64,000 bases of DNA from Lepidostoma basale (lineage: Eukaryota > Arthropoda > Insecta > Trichoptera > Lepidostomatidae): assembly GCA_022606425.2 (NCBI GenBank), contig JAHDVF020000840.1:2046001-2110000 (forward strand). Direction: 5' to 3'. Position numbers and translations under genes: made by a program. Of the stretch, positions 1-10,520 are shown piece by piece. The notes under the pieces were generated by a model. It did no database searches. It saw only the letters and a program-made list of their open reading frames with translations, and was not told where the DNA came from. Every line of letters begins with the position of its first letter. The stretch's first letter is position 1.

Positions 1-309
1 CCTGCCAATCAAAGGCGAGTTGATCAAGCAATTTTTGACCAGATTTTGCTAACTCAGCGATATCATTAAATATAGAAAACAAAATAAATCAGCTGATTAA
101 ATATATCAGGAGGAGGGATAAGTGGAAATTGTCACATCAAGATTTTTCTTAATTCATACATCCTGACACAATTGTTCATCGTCATTAAACTTGTCTGTCA
201 TTAAGGAACTAAATAATTTTATCATGTCATGTTTTCCTCGGTTTTCCCAGTAGTACAGCCATATTATTTTCTTAACACTGCTTGTACATATTTTTTTAAC
301 CATCATTTT
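1..309. other. No recognisable gene or repeat
   Basis: AT-rich sequence with short open frames only. No motif, tail or inverted repeat was recognised. Confidence 0.5.
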
Positions 310-317
310 CTCAATTA

Positions 318-656
318 CGCTCATTACACCCACCATACAGTCCGGACTTGGCTCCGAGCGACTACCATCTCTTTCCTGATTTGAAGAAACACATCGGTGG
401 AACGCATTTTGCAAACGAAGAGGAGCGAAAAGAAGAGGTTCTGAGCTACCTTCACGGCCTGGCGGGAGACTTCTATGACCAGGGAATCAAAAAGATGGTG
501 ACCCGGATGAAAAAGTGCATCGAAGTCAACGGGGACTATATAGAAAAATAGCTGAAAATCTAAGCTCTCCAATGATGTATTGCTCGTTGTAAATAAAAAT
601 GGTTTTCATTGTGAAAAAAAATAGGGAAACTTATTTTACGGACAACCCTCGTACAA
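318..656 (+). mobile_element. mariner transposase C-terminal fragment with 3' end
   Basis: The frame from about 333 to the stop at 549-551 reads PYSPDLAPSDYHLF and ends GIKKM…CIEVNGDYIEK, the C-terminus of mariner-type DD34D transposases (the part fused in SETMAR). The aspartate of SPDLAPSDYH is the third catalytic acidic residue. The first two acidic residues and the helix-turn-helix half are absent, so the copy is 5'-truncated and dead. Downstream, ACGGACAACCCTCGTA (about 639-654) looks like the mariner terminal inverted repeat, so the 3' end is probably complete. The boundary on the left is uncertain. Confidence 0.85.
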
Positions 657-1450
657 TTTTTCTAAATCATCGCAGTGACCCTTTCATAACATAATTATTC
701 ATTCCTTATTTCTTCGTTTAGTATTTCATTTTATTAATATGTAACTATTATTTCCGCACTATAATCATAGGTAATTATTTCATGTCTATCGTTTAATACG
801 GTTTTATACCTTTTTGTCGTTTATTTGATGCATTTATGTTTGCTTCAACATCGATGCATAAAATAAACAATGATAAAAATCGTTATTTGAACATTAAATC
901 ATATTTATTTAAGGGTATGATGGGTGCCAATTTCTTTTGAATTCGCCTTCAATTTGTATTCTGGATTCACTACTTAGAAAATCTCAAAAAAACTTGTATT
1001 TTCACAACACTTTCCAAACCTTGACAGAGATTTAAAATTCTATGAAATGTACTTTAAGGCTTGACAATAAATCGATTATGTAATCCCTAATAACAAGAAA
1101 TATCTTTTCAATCGGCTGGTTTGAAAAATTTATATTTGTGAGAACAAGGGGTGTAAATTTCTAATATATTCGCCGTTGTAATATGCTTTGTGTTGTGGAA
1201 ACACAATTGAATATGAAAAATGTATTTTAACAACACTTAATTACGCTCTTCACAAATATACTTTGGATGATTCTCATCATTTTTAGATGAGCAAATTGAA
1301 AAAAGTACACCGAAAAGGGACAAGAACCCTCCGAATCATATATGTGATGAGGCAATGTTTGACGATTCGGGTTCTTATATATGTAAGACTTTGATCTTTC
1401 TAATCTTTAGTCCCATCATCTCGTACACCTCCACAAACACATTGTTGATA
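657..1450. other. AT-rich spacer, nothing recognised
   Basis: No open frame, repeat family or structured motif that I can support. Confidence 0.5.
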
Positions 1451-1452
1451 TA

Positions 1453-1662
1453 GTGTTGGAAAAGACAATAGTGTCATCTACAGTTCAACAAGGGCAAGTA
1501 ATGCGTTTTGCTTTTGGATTGGAGCCTTCCTTAGAACCTACCAGCACCCAGATGCCCCAGGAATGGGCTCTTCAGTCACATGCGGACCCACAATCGTGCA
1601 GGACATTCTTCCTCGGACACGAAAGACAGCCGATGATGATGATGATATATGATGAGATAAAG
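1453..1662 (+). mobile_element. Probable 3' end of a (GAT)n-tailed non-LTR element
   Basis: The sequence is open for about 70 codons, ends with LGHERQP and runs straight into GATGATGATGATGAT. This layout, a short C-terminal peptide followed by a trinucleotide tail, matches the other RTE-like 3' ends in this window. The peptide itself is not diagnostic, so the assignment rests on the tail. A hAT element is inserted just after the tail. Confidence 0.35.
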
Positions 1663-2055
1663 TAGTGATTCCCAAAGTAGTCTATATAGACCCCCAGGGG
1701 TCCAAGACAACTTGCAAGGGGTCTAGAACAGTTGCGAAAAAAAATTGGGGGTCCATGAGATGTAAATGGGGTTCCACGAGATGGTTCAACTAAATTGAAG
1801 CCGAATATTGAAACGCAATACAAATATCGAAATCGTTGGCGACTTTTTTTTTAGCTCATTTGGGTAAAATCGGACTACGAAAATCGTTGGCGACCTTTTT
1901 TTTACATCGACAGCGACTTCCGACCAGTAGAATTCGGCAGCGGCCATTTTTTTAGCAATCAATTCGAAAAATCACTTAGGAAAGCAGGGGATCTACACTA
2001 AATAGAAAAAAAATCGACAAGGGGTCTACGGCACAAAAAAGTTTGGGAACCTCTT
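1663..2055. mobile_element. Non-autonomous hAT element, 393 bp
   Basis: The ends are imperfect terminal inverted repeats: TAGTGATTCCCAAAG on the left and TTTGGGAACCTCTT on the right. They are flanked by a perfect 8-bp duplication, AGATAAAG (1655-1662 and 2056-2063). An 8-bp target duplication and a TTCCCAAA terminal core are hallmarks of hAT transposons. There is no transposase frame, so it depends on a hAT elsewhere. The interior holds two copies of a motif around ATCGTTGGCGAC (about 1832 and 1885). Confidence 0.82.
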
Positions 2056-2063
2056 AGATAAAG

Positions 2064-2794
2064 CGTTGTTAACCGCCCTACCTTCAGGTAATTTTCCGAG
2101 AAACATGCAAAAAAAGCATGTTTTTATTTATTAATTTTTTTTAAATTACGAAATGTCAAAGACTCGACCGCACACTTTGCCTGCCCCTTGTAAAACTATC
2201 ATATTTGCGAAGACTTGTACTCAAGTGTTGTTGGCACACGCGCGTATCCCTAACAGTTTGTACATTTTAGGTACATTACTCTTTTTCAAGCGCGTACGTG
2301 ATACAGGATAGCGCAGAATGATACAGTAAAAGTGAACGTATCACGTACGTTCAAATATGTAGGGTGGTTAAAATACAATGTCTTATTATAGTTATTATGT
2401 AAATTTCACCAAATCGTTCTATATTAAAATGTCTGACCACGGTTATTATACTTAAGTTTATAGGGGCCATGTAAGTTGCATAACATTATGCACGATGACA
2501 ATGACATTGCCGCTCCACAATAATTTCATCACAACTGCAGCTGGTGCCTGTTGGGTGCCGGCGAACCGGTACAAGACTGGCATTGATTGCGTATGGACGT
2601 TGGATCAAATTACTCAATGGATGAATTGGTTTACGTAACGAATGGTTCACACATTGTTTGCTATTGAATGGTACGTCTATTTCTGTTTACTGCGATCAAT
2701 AAACATAATTCTGACGCCATATTCTACCGTTTTAAAACAATCATAAATAGCTCTAAGCAAAAATAAAATTAATATTATTTATAACTAACCTTCT
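2064..2794. other. Spacer, nothing recognised
   Basis: AT-rich with a few CG-containing words (about 2230-2350). No supported feature. Confidence 0.45.
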
Positions 2795-2997
2795 CCGACT
2801 GATATTGGAGGGAAAAGTTGAGGGACGCCGAGGGGCCGGAAGGAGACAAATGTCCTGGCTGCGAAACGTGAGGGAGTAGACCGGCATCCGAAGTGTGGAG
2901 GAGCTGTTCCGAGCGGCGCAGGACAGGGACAGGTTCGCCGAGGTGATCGCCCACGTTGGGAGGACCCGACAGGGCACTTGAAGAAGAAGAAGAAGAT
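2795..2997 (+). mobile_element. RTE-B 3' end with (GAA)n tail
   Basis: The frame encodes a peptide with GKVEGRRGAGRRQMSWLRN…SVEELFRAAQDRD and stops shortly before GAAGAAGAAGAAG. This is the short C-terminal tail beyond the reverse transcriptase domain of RTE-like non-LTR elements. The copy is strongly 5'-truncated (about 200 bp) and carries an in-frame stop after NVRE. RTE-A sequence follows immediately. Confidence 0.8.
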
Positions 2998-3195
2998 AAC
3001 TAACTAACTAACTAACCATCACGCCGTCTCCCCGAAGGTTTAGCCAGAAAGAATGGACTGCCACACTTTTCTTTCCTGACATATTTCTCTGGCTTCCTCA
3101 ACATTCATACATCGTGTCATGCACATGCGTCGATATCTTCGACTCCTCAAATGGCCGACATTCAATATTTGATTTATTTGATCGTGCGGTGCGAA
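2998..3195 (-). mobile_element. RTE-A 3' end, minus strand
   Basis: It begins with the reverse-complement tail CTAACTAACTAACTAACC and continues with the RTE-A C-terminal coding end (…EEAREICQERKVWQSIL). It is truncated at about the RPRKTWHD position, where a plus-strand RTE-A starts without any spacer. Confidence 0.85.
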
Positions 3196-3530
3196 TGCTG
3201 GAGTTATGAACAAAATAATGAAAGGATCATTAAGATGGTTTGGAAATGGAAAAAATGAATAAAGAAATACTGGTAAAAAGATAATATGTTAACGATGTAA
3301 ATGGAACCAGAAATAGAGGAAGACCGAGGAAAACGTGGCACGATCGAATAAATCAAATATTGAATCCTCGTGTATGAGGAGTCAGAGAAATCGACGCGCG
3401 TGCATGACACGATGTTGCGTTGCGTGCGTTGAGGAAGCGAGATAAATATGTCAGGAAAGAAAAGTGTGGCAGGCCATTCTTTCTGCTTTCCCCTTCGGGG
3501 AGACGGCGTGATGGTTATTCAGTTAATTAG
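3196..3530 (+). mobile_element. RTE-A 3' end, plus strand, head to head with its neighbour
   Basis: It starts at the MNKIMKGSLRWFG coding position and runs to the C-terminus, PFGETA. Indels break the frame, for example the loss of HMER after WFG. The tail is weak (TTATTCAGTTAATTAG). Together with the minus copy it forms an inverted pair whose heads touch at about 3195. Confidence 0.82.
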
Positions 3531-3539
3531 TTTTTTTAT

Positions 3540-3700
3540 AATTATATAATATGAATAATGGCAAATTTGTTTTGCCCTGAGGGGGCATTCTCAAACTGAG
3601 TCACAGTTTGAGAATACCCTCGCAAGGCGAAACAAATTCGTCACTATTTGTATAATTTATATAAATTAAATCCAAGTAAAGCCACTAAATAATCGTGTTT
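3540..3700. repeat. HH8 palindromic element
   Basis: Two hammerhead-like cores face away from each other around 3590-3606. The minus core (about 3569-3597) has TTGAGAA, the hairpin GCCC/GGGC and AAAAC in place of GAAAC. The plus core is annotated separately. The downstream part, ending near AAATCCAAGTAAA, recurs at 45411-45435, which defines the element beyond the core. Confidence 0.65.
3600..3645 (+). ncRNA. HH8 hammerhead-like ribozyme core
   Basis: The order is TTGAGAA (3608-3614), a hairpin with loop CTCGCAA, GAAAC (3629-3633), AAATT, then CGTC (3639-3642). It fits the type I hammerhead order of CUGANGA, stem II, GAAA, stem III, UH. U replaces C3 and A replaces G8, which keeps a Watson-Crick pair between positions 3 and 8. 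AGT before the core can pair with ACT after the predicted cleavage site to begin stem I. Stem II is weakened in this copy. Confidence 0.6.
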
Positions 3701-4310
3701 GGACAGAATGAAAGAATCGTGACACATGGAAAGAATGAATGAAGACAGAATGGTGAAGATGGTATGTGTAAACTACGCGAACGGAGCTAAAAATAGAGGA
3801 AGGCCGAGGAAAACGTAGCACGATCAAATCAATAATTTATTAAATATAATTATATATATATTTTTTAATGTATACAAATACTTGTACACGAATACTGGAT
3901 TTCACCCATTGCAGGTTATCAATTCAAGAATTAATTGTATCTCAATAGAGACGAAGATGCAAATTGGAAACAATCTACGTAAGTATGTAGATTGTATAAA
4001 CTGCCACGTAAAGAGTGTTCTTGGAGTTTAACATATACATATACAACTTCCAAAAAAGTTTGTCAGACATGGTGATCATAAGAAGGTGGAATGGGGAATG
4101 TTGTATTACATAAAGCGTGCGCTTAACTCAACCAATGACAGGTCATAAGTCCTGTAAACACCTTGATCAACCATATTCTGTTTCCAATTTGCATCTTCGT
4201 CTCTATTGAGATACAATTAATTCTTGAATATATTAAATCTCAGTCACGCTAGGAGTTGGAGAAATCGACGAGCGTGCATGAAACGATGTATGAATGTAGA
4301 GGAAACGAGA
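3701..4310 (+). mobile_element. RTE-A fragment split by an FB1 insertion
   Basis: Two coding pieces, 3715-3845 (HMERMNEDRMVKM…GRPRKT) and 4231-4310 (SWRNRRACMKRCMNVEETRK), belong to one RTE-A copy. They are separated by FB1 sequence between TATTAAAT duplications (3838-3845 and 4231-4238). The copy has lost its tail and has stops, for example TAG for the W of KTWHD. Confidence 0.8.
3846..4230. mobile_element. FB1 fold-back element nested in RTE-A
   Basis: It has inverted arms that begin TTCAAGAATTAATTG and end with the complement CAATTAATTCTTGAA, around a shortened middle. A further 75-bp outer segment (TGTATACAAATACTTG…) lies only on the left. The same outer segment lies on the right of the 36334-36410 and 50555-50620 copies, so it is a one-sided part of the element. 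The 8-bp duplication TATTAAAT flanks it. Confidence 0.75.
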
Positions 4311-4950
4311 AAAATACAATTTAGTTGGTGGATTAGATGACGGCGGCGAGTTTCCGGACCGGTCAAAGCCATAAAATTAAAAGGAATAAAACAAATATTC
4401 CTTCTTCCTAAAATTAGATATTTTCTGCTCATATTCAAAGTTGCATGATAAATTCTAATATCATTGATTATAATCCACTGTAAAAAAAAAACTAAAGAAA
4501 AATATGCGAAAATATAATTAACGTAGTTCCTCCTGATGCCATTTGTGTTTGAAGAATAAAGAATATTGTCACAAACTTGTGATTGCAAAAAAAGGAATCC
4601 AAAATCAAATGTACTGTGACTGATTTGCAAACATATGTTTTTCGAGAGCTGAAAGAGTATTCGAACGTTTACGTCGCTCGTCAGGTTAAGGCCCCTCTAC
4701 ACCGCCCCTGTGAAGTCGCCGCCTCTGTAAAGCCGTTGTGAAATATGCATGTCTGCCCGACCTTAAGGAATAATAAATGACAAGTGATATCACAAATGAA
4801 GCGGGGAACGGTGACCAAGTCATTACAAGCGCCGCTGACTTCGAGTGGAGTGCCGCACACTGGGAAGATTAAGCAAAGTGTCCGGAATACAATTTTAAAC
4901 AAAAGAATTTCATCAACCTAAAGTGAGATCCAAAATAATAGAAACTAAAT
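4311..4950. other. Spacer, nothing recognised
   Basis: A moderately GC-rich patch at 4680-4870 shows no coding signal I trust. Open frames on the minus strand have no recognisable motif. Confidence 0.45.
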
Positions 4951-4954
4951 ATAT

Positions 4955-5180
4955 ATTCATTAAGGATTGGTTGTATCCCAATAGAGACGAAGATGTAAAT
5001 TGTTTTATGGAAACAGAATATGGTGGCCGAGGCGTTTATAGGACTTATGACCTGTAATTGGTTGGGTTAAACGATCGCTTTATGTTAATAATATTCCCCA
5101 TTCCGCCCTTCTTACGACCACCACGTCGGACAAATTTTTGGAAGTTGTATATATGCTACTATGTTGCACCGCACTTCACA
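4955..5180 (+). repeat. FB1 single arm
   Basis: One FB1 arm, from about GGATTGGTTGTATCCC through the motif GGACTTATGACCTGTAATTG to the AAATTTTTGGAAGTTGT region. No complementary arm follows, so this is a broken or half-length copy. Confidence 0.7.
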
Positions 5181-5268
5181 TGTTTTTACCCCGTAGAGCT
5201 TAGCTTATTTCTCCCTGTATTCCTATTTTATAAAGACCCCGGAATTCAAATTTAATAATCAATACTTA

Positions 5269-5435
5269 AATATCAATTATTAAAAAAAATCAATTATATT
5301 AAATATTAATTATTAAAATATCAAATATCAAATAATAGTATTAAATATCAAATATCAAATATCAAATATCAAATATCAAATATCAAATATCAAATATCAA
5401 ATATCAAATATCAAATATCAAATATCAAATATTAA
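5269..5435. repeat. (AAATATC)n minisatellite
   Basis: About twelve perfect copies of the 7-bp unit AAATATC occupy roughly 5343-5430, preceded by imperfect units from 5269. It is a simple tandem array, length-variable by slippage. Confidence 0.95.
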
Positions 5436-6084
5436 AACATCTACAACACAAAGTATGGTGAATATAGAAGAAATTAAAAATTGAATTGATTTTTTCCCGC
5501 TTGTTTTATAGAACACATTGCACTGTGCGCAATTCGCAGAGTATAAATCATTTCCCCAGGATATTGCGCATGCACATCGGCCATATGTTGTTTACTGTTG
5601 ACAACTTACCTGCTCACTTGATTTGCGTCGATTTTTTATTTCATCATTATCACATTAATAAAACATAACTACAAAGAAGTATTTTTAGAAAATACTTGTT
5701 TAATTAAATTTGTCAAATAAACATATGCGAAATAATAACGTTTTTTAGATAAAATAATAAGTTTGCTTTCGTATAGATAGCTTAATTTGAAGTGTCATTT
5801 TTAAGAATAATTTTGTATCTTAAAAATATTGTTAAATACGATGTTTTTGTTTGTTTTAACACCTCAAACTTATTTTACAATATGCGAAAATTCATCGGAG
5901 AAAGTAAAACAAATTGATTGTTTAAGTGTTTAATTTATTTATAAAATGAATAGTTCCTTGTTCAAAGGATCCAGGTCAAATGTGCAATTAGATTAAGAGT
6001 AAAGGGTTCGGTTCATTAGGCTAAAGACGCAACAAAATATTTCACTAAGTGCTAAGCTGGATGACAAGTTTTTTTTACTATAGT
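5436..6084. other. AT-rich spacer
   Basis: No supported feature up to the start of RTE-A homology. Confidence 0.5.
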
Positions 6085-6860
6085 GCGAAATGATCTGATG
6101 ATGAATGTTAATAAGTCCAAGGTAAATGATTTTTGAAAAGGAAGAAACCATGACAGTCTGCAACATTAGCGTGAATGGTGAAAATTTTGAGCAAGTAGTT
6201 GAGTTAGTGTATTTAGTTAGTATGTTTACAAGAGATGGGCGAGTGGAGAGGGATATTGAAAGAAGGGTTGGGGCAGGCAAAAAAGTGAATGGTGCACTTA
6301 AAGTTGTCATCGCAAACAAAAACCTATCCAAAAAAGCTAGAATGGCAGTGCACAATGGTGTTCTTCTACCGACCCTTATGTATGGAAGCGAAGCATGGAA
6401 CTGGCAAAAGAAGGATGGAAGCAGAATAAATGCAGTAGAAATGAGATCTCTTAGACGAATGTGTGGATACTCTGTGTATGATAGAGTGTCGAATGAAAAT
6501 ATAAGAAGTGAATGCGGTGTGAATGATGGTGTCATGAACAAAATAATGAAAGGATCATTAAGATGGTTTGGACATATGGAAAGAATGAATGAAGAAAGAA
6601 TGGTAAAAAAATTACATGTTAATGATGTAAATGGAACCAAAAATAGAGGAAGACCAAGGAAAACGTGGCACGATCAAATAAATCAAATATTGAATGTCGG
6701 CCATGTGAGGAGTCAGAGAAATCGACGCGCGTGCATGACACGATGTATGAATGTTGAGGAAGCGAGAGAAATATGTCAGGAAAGAAAAGTGTGGAAGTCC
6801 ATTCTTTCTGCCTACCCCTTCGGGGAGACGGCGTGATGGTTAGTTAGGTAGTTAGTTTAG
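6085..6860 (+). mobile_element. RTE-A 3' half; longest open frame in the window
   Basis: An open frame at 6126-6836 (236 codons) encodes the end of the reverse transcriptase region and the C-terminal tail of an RTE-like element. In order it contains VYLVSMFTRDG, ERRVGAGKKVNGAL, GVLLPTLMYGSEAWNWQKK, AVEMRSLRRMCG, WFGHMERMNEERM, GRPRKTWHDQINQILNVG and YPFGETA. The upstream coding piece NVNKSK is one base out of frame (extra A near 6124), so it is a pseudogene. The endonuclease and catalytic RT motifs are missing. The tail is GGTTAGTTAGGTAGTTAG. This is a relatively young copy, judged by its intact frame. Confidence 0.92.
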
Positions 6861-7585
6861 TGCGAAATCTCATGTACTATAGAGTGAAGTTTTCTATGTA
6901 CTTTTGAAGTCGAGAAATTGAAAAATGTAGGTAAGAGTTTAGTCAAATCATTAAAATTTACTATAATAAAATACATAATAAATTTAATGATCTTATTACG
7001 ACTGGTAATATGTAGGTTTGTTATCTAACTTTTCTTAATGTTTAATCAAAATGATTAACTCTTGATCTGAAAAAGTAAACGGTCAATTTAATTAAAAATT
7101 TCAAGTATTAATCTCGTCTTACCGCGTAAATGCCTTCATTCTCGTTAAGAGGTTTGTGTATCCTTGGGGGTAGGACGTGCAAGGATATGGAAGGTATTTC
7201 CAACGTCTAATGTATGTATACAGAAACGGGGTAGTTTCCCCATGCTCTAAGTAATGTGTTAATAATATACGCGCTAGTAGCTTCCAGTAGCGGGTCTTTG
7301 ATGGATGAAAATTCGGGATGCCTCAAAATTTCAATAAATCACAAAATAATACTTGTATTGCTGTGTCTTAGCTTGAAATGTAGATTAAATTTGTTGAGAT
7401 CATTATCTATTCCGGTAATTATATAAAAAATTCAATATTATTTATCTTAAAAAAAACAGTATTTAAGATATTAGTAATCTCATACTAGACTCTACATGGA
7501 ATACTAGATGGACGGCGTCCACCAAGGAGACCTCCAAAAATATGAAGATATATCTGGAGTTCAGCATCCCAGGAGGAGGAATCAT
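6861..7585. other. Spacer
   Basis: Nothing supported. A purine-rich stretch about 7500-7585 resembles neither coding sequence nor a known tail. Confidence 0.45.
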
Positions 7586-7589
7586 TAAA

Positions 7590-7682
7590 TAATATGAATG
7601 AAAACGTCTGTTTCTAGAAGTTTTATTATGCTTTTTGTGAATGACATGTTTCGCCTGTCTAAGCCATTATCAAATGTCCTTA
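7590..7682 (-). repeat. HH1 half-element
   Basis: A single hammerhead-like unit on the minus strand: TTGATAA (rc at 7669-7675), loop TTAGACA, GGC, GAAAC, ATGTC, followed by the HH1 tail (CTTCTAGAAA…AAACGTTTTCATTC sense). Stem II carries a mutation (GGC instead of GCC). Its head abuts an RTE-A fragment directly. Confidence 0.65.
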
Positions 7683-7683
7683 A

Positions 7684-8108
7684 ATGCCCTTATGTATGGA
7701 AGTGAAGCTTGGAGTTGGCAGAAGAAGGAAGAAAGTGGGATAAATGCCGTAGAAATGAGGTCACTAAGAAGAATGTGCGGAAATATATGATAGAATATCT
7801 AAAAAAGTAAGAAAGGAATGAAAGGCGGATGAATGCGTGATAAATAAAATTAAAAAAGGGTTAATAAGTTGGTTTGGACATATGGAACGAATGGATGAGG
7901 GAAGAATGGTTTAAAAGATATATACAAGTAGTGTGAATGGGAAAAGAAGGAGAGGAAGGCCAAGGAAGACATGGCATGACCAACGACGAACGTGCATGTC
8001 ACGATGTGTGAATGTAGAAAAGGCGCGAGAATTATGTCAGAATTGAACAATGTGGTGATCGATCCTCTCTGCCTACGGGAAACGGCGTGATGGTTAGTTA
8101 ATTATTTA
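7684..8108 (+). mobile_element. RTE-A 3' end, decayed
   Basis: From the ALMYGSEAWSWQKKE region to the tail GGTTAGTTAATT. Indels break the frame at several points, including loss of the INQILK…RRACM linker. It is a variant with SVNGKRRRGRPRKTWHDQ, close to the copies at 13345 and 20895. Confidence 0.85.
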
Positions 8109-8160
8109 GTTAATCTTAAATATACAACAAGTTGAATAAGAATAAGAAAATTGTATATTT

Positions 8161-8327
8161 GTATCGGGAGATGCCTATTGGTGGCGATGAGGTTCGCAAC
8201 CAATCACACCGCGTCTCCCGCGGAGCGAAAAGAGAAGGATGGAGTGCCGCATCAGTAAAAGTGTGACAGTCCATTCTTTCTGCCTACCCTTTCGGGGAGA
8301 CGGCGTGATGGTTAGTTAGTTAGTTAG
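8161..8327 (+). mobile_element. SINE2: composite short element with RTE-A tail
   Basis: A 167-bp unit flanked by a perfect 9-bp duplication TGTATATTT (8152-8160 and 8328-8336). The first 95 bp are unique and highly self-complementary: CGGGAGA pairs with TCTCCCG, and inside them GGTG/CACC and GGTT/AACC are nested. The last 65 bp (CAGTCCATTCTTTCTGCC to (TTAG)n) are the RTE-A 3' end. A second copy lies at 41158-41358. The layout is that of a SINE borrowing a LINE tail for retrotransposition. No clear A box was found, so the promoter type is unknown. Confidence 0.75.
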
Positions 8328-8336
8328 TGTATATTT

Positions 8337-9005
8337 ATTTTATTATGATTTTGATTTTTCATGGAATTTTGAAGCTTTTCTGCTGACTGAAATATATCAC
8401 GCGTCACACTTGTAGCTACTCTGGAGAATCTTCAATTAACCAAACATGACATGGCGTAGTATGCTCCAGAAACAGGGTTTTACCTATCCTAGCCTTTGCT
8501 TCGGTGTGAGTGATATTTTTCACATGTATGCAGAATGTGAGTGTATATTACCAGCGTTCAACTTCAAATATAGACTGATGAGTCCGTTCCAATTTGTTTA
8601 TAAAATATACTATTTTGTGATGTCATAGCACAGTCAGGAATATTCTTATAAATAATAACATCAAATCCCCTCTCAATCAACAAAAAAGTGATAAATCTCC
8701 CTTAACAAATAATAACCTTAGTGATAAAATTAAATTTTATGAAAAAACTATTAATCTCTCTAACGTAACATTCAATAATGAAGAAACCGCGTTACATAAT
8801 AACTTATTTTTGATTCATATAATATCATTAAGTATCCCCTAACTATGTATCCACTGTCATAAAATATCTTAACGAGTTCCAAGAAACATTTTCCAATATT
8901 TCTGAACCTACCCAAATAATTCTTTGTTAAAAATGTATTAAGTCACATCAATTTTCGTTAATAACCATATTCTGCTCCATTTACTAGTGTATATAAACTG
9001 CAACG
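8337..9005. other. Spacer
   Basis: AT-rich; a 60-codon open frame at 8446-8628 has no recognisable motif. Confidence 0.45.
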
Positions 9006-9007
9006 AG

Positions 9008-9097
9008 AAGGGCGAAACATTTCATTCGACGTTTTCATTCGTATTAATAATTTAATATGGAGTTTTACATCATTGTTCAAGAAACAATAAATATCAT
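9008..9097 (+). repeat. HH1 3' half
   Basis: Starts at GGCGAAACAT, lacking the TTGATAA half of the core, and runs to the HH1 end GGAGTTTTACATCATTG…AAACAATAAAT. The HH1 tail is well preserved although the ribozyme is cut. Confidence 0.7.
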
Positions 9098-9555
9098 AAC
9101 ACAGTGATGCCACATTATTAAAATATTAATGATGAATGTCTTTCACCCTTCAAATAGACAGTTAATTTTTTTTAAACAAACAAATGTAAAACGTAAATAT
9201 CAATGTATTTTATAACCCAATTGGAATTAACCAATAAAAAATAAATTAAAAAATAATAATTATAAGCATTGATGGAAAGTTTCAAGAATTTGATTAGAAA
9301 TTGGCTGTCTATTGCGCTTTCTTAATTTGACCGTGGACGATTTTTAGGGAGTACTACAATCCTGCAAAATCCTATCTCAAAGTTAATTTTATATGTCCTT
9401 TCCTCCTCTTGTAAGTGAAAATCTCCCATTTAAAATAATAAATATAAATGTAAGTTACGTGAATTATAAACCAACATTATAAACAAATGCCTCGCTAGAA
9501 AGGTTTCCCTGGTTTTTGTATAGGATACCAAACCTTTTATTTGTTGAAATATAAA
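9098..9555. other. Spacer
   Basis: No supported feature. Confidence 0.5.
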
Positions 9556-9559
9556 CATA

Positions 9560-9888
9560 TATTATGAACAAAATTATGAAATTATCGCTGCGTTGGTTCG
9601 GACATATGGAGCGCATGGATGGAGAAAGAATGATTGAGAAAGTATACGTTAATAATGTAATTGGAGAACGCAGTCGAGGGAGACCGAGGAAAACATGGCA
9701 TGACCAAATTAATCAAATTTTAAAGGTTGGTCATGTGGGAAGTCGGAAGAATCGACGTCCGTGTATGACTCGTTGTATGAATGTGGAGGAAACTAGAGAG
9801 GTGTGCCGGGATAGAGCAGTGTGGCGGCCTATTCTCTCTGCCTTCCCCTGCAGGGAAACGGCGTGATGGTTTGTTTGTTTGTTTAATA
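9560..9888 (+). mobile_element. RTE-A 3' end, (TTTG)n-tail subfamily
   Basis: A clean 100-codon open frame (9564-9866) from MNKIMKLSLRWFGHMERMD to FPCRETA, then GGTTTGTTTGTTTGTTT. The protein is homologous to the TTAG-tail copies, but the tail repeat differs by one base and several residues differ consistently (VNNVIGERSRGRPRKT). The same subfamily occurs at 12815, 49375 and probably 61665. Confidence 0.9.
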
Positions 9889-10199
9889 AATAAATAAACT
9901 TTAACCTCCAAGCGCCTATACGCGAGTAAACCTGCAATCGGCATAACACATTTCTAGGTTTCGCACTAAGACACTACTATGCAGAATGTTGGTGTTATGA
10001 AATTACAGTTCGAAGGCTTTATTCCTTCATCATCGTAAAATTGATATAACAAATCAAAAATATTTTAAACATAATACAACAACCAATGGAAATAGCATGT
10101 GCAAAATCAAATTGAACATAATACCAGGTACAGAACAATAACAAGAGTACAATGTGTTAATATTTTTTATTTAAAGATTTTAAACGAACGTTTAGAAAT

Positions 10200-10520
10200 G
10201 AATGACGTAGCCGAGTGGCAAGCAAAGGTCCTAGGTTCAATTCCCGTCAATGGCAGTGTGATCGTTATACTGACTTTGGTCTGGTGTAAAATTCACCTGA
10301 CCAAGTAATGTAGCTAATGTAGCTATCGGCATTTTTATTGTCCGCGATAATTTATTCATTAGATGACTTTAATTGAATGTTGTGATTAATAGATAGACAG
10401 TAAAATTGCGATAGATAAGCTACCTATCACATGTTATGAGAATCAATGTGATAGCTATACCTTTCACATCTATTTGCCTCGCGATGTAAGGATGTATAGA
10501 ACGATTCAACGTTGTTGGAT
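10200..10520 (+). mobile_element. SINE1, tRNA-derived
   Basis: A pol III-type internal promoter is visible: A box TAGCCGAGTGG (10208-10218) and B box GGTTCAATTCC (10234-10244). The SINE1 body follows (GGCAGTGTGATCGT…TGGTCTGGTGTA, then GATAGATAAGCTACCTATCAC). The body is expanded by about 90 bp between 10310 and 10395 relative to the other copies, and no (AAT)n tail survives. The 26-bp spacing of the boxes is shorter than in a typical tRNA, consistent with a small deletion in the tRNA part. Confidence 0.78.

Noticed and set aside
5343..5430. CRISPR-like array
   Set aside because: A 7-bp unit with no spacers in AT-rich eukaryotic DNA is a simple satellite.
6126..6836. A host gene encoding a 236-residue protein
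   Set aside because: Its peptide recurs across the window in many truncated copies with LINE tails; it is an RTE-A remnant.
8321..8336. (TTAG)n runs as telomeric repeats
   Set aside because: The unit is TTAG, not TTAGG, and every run follows an RTE-A 3' end, so these are LINE tails.
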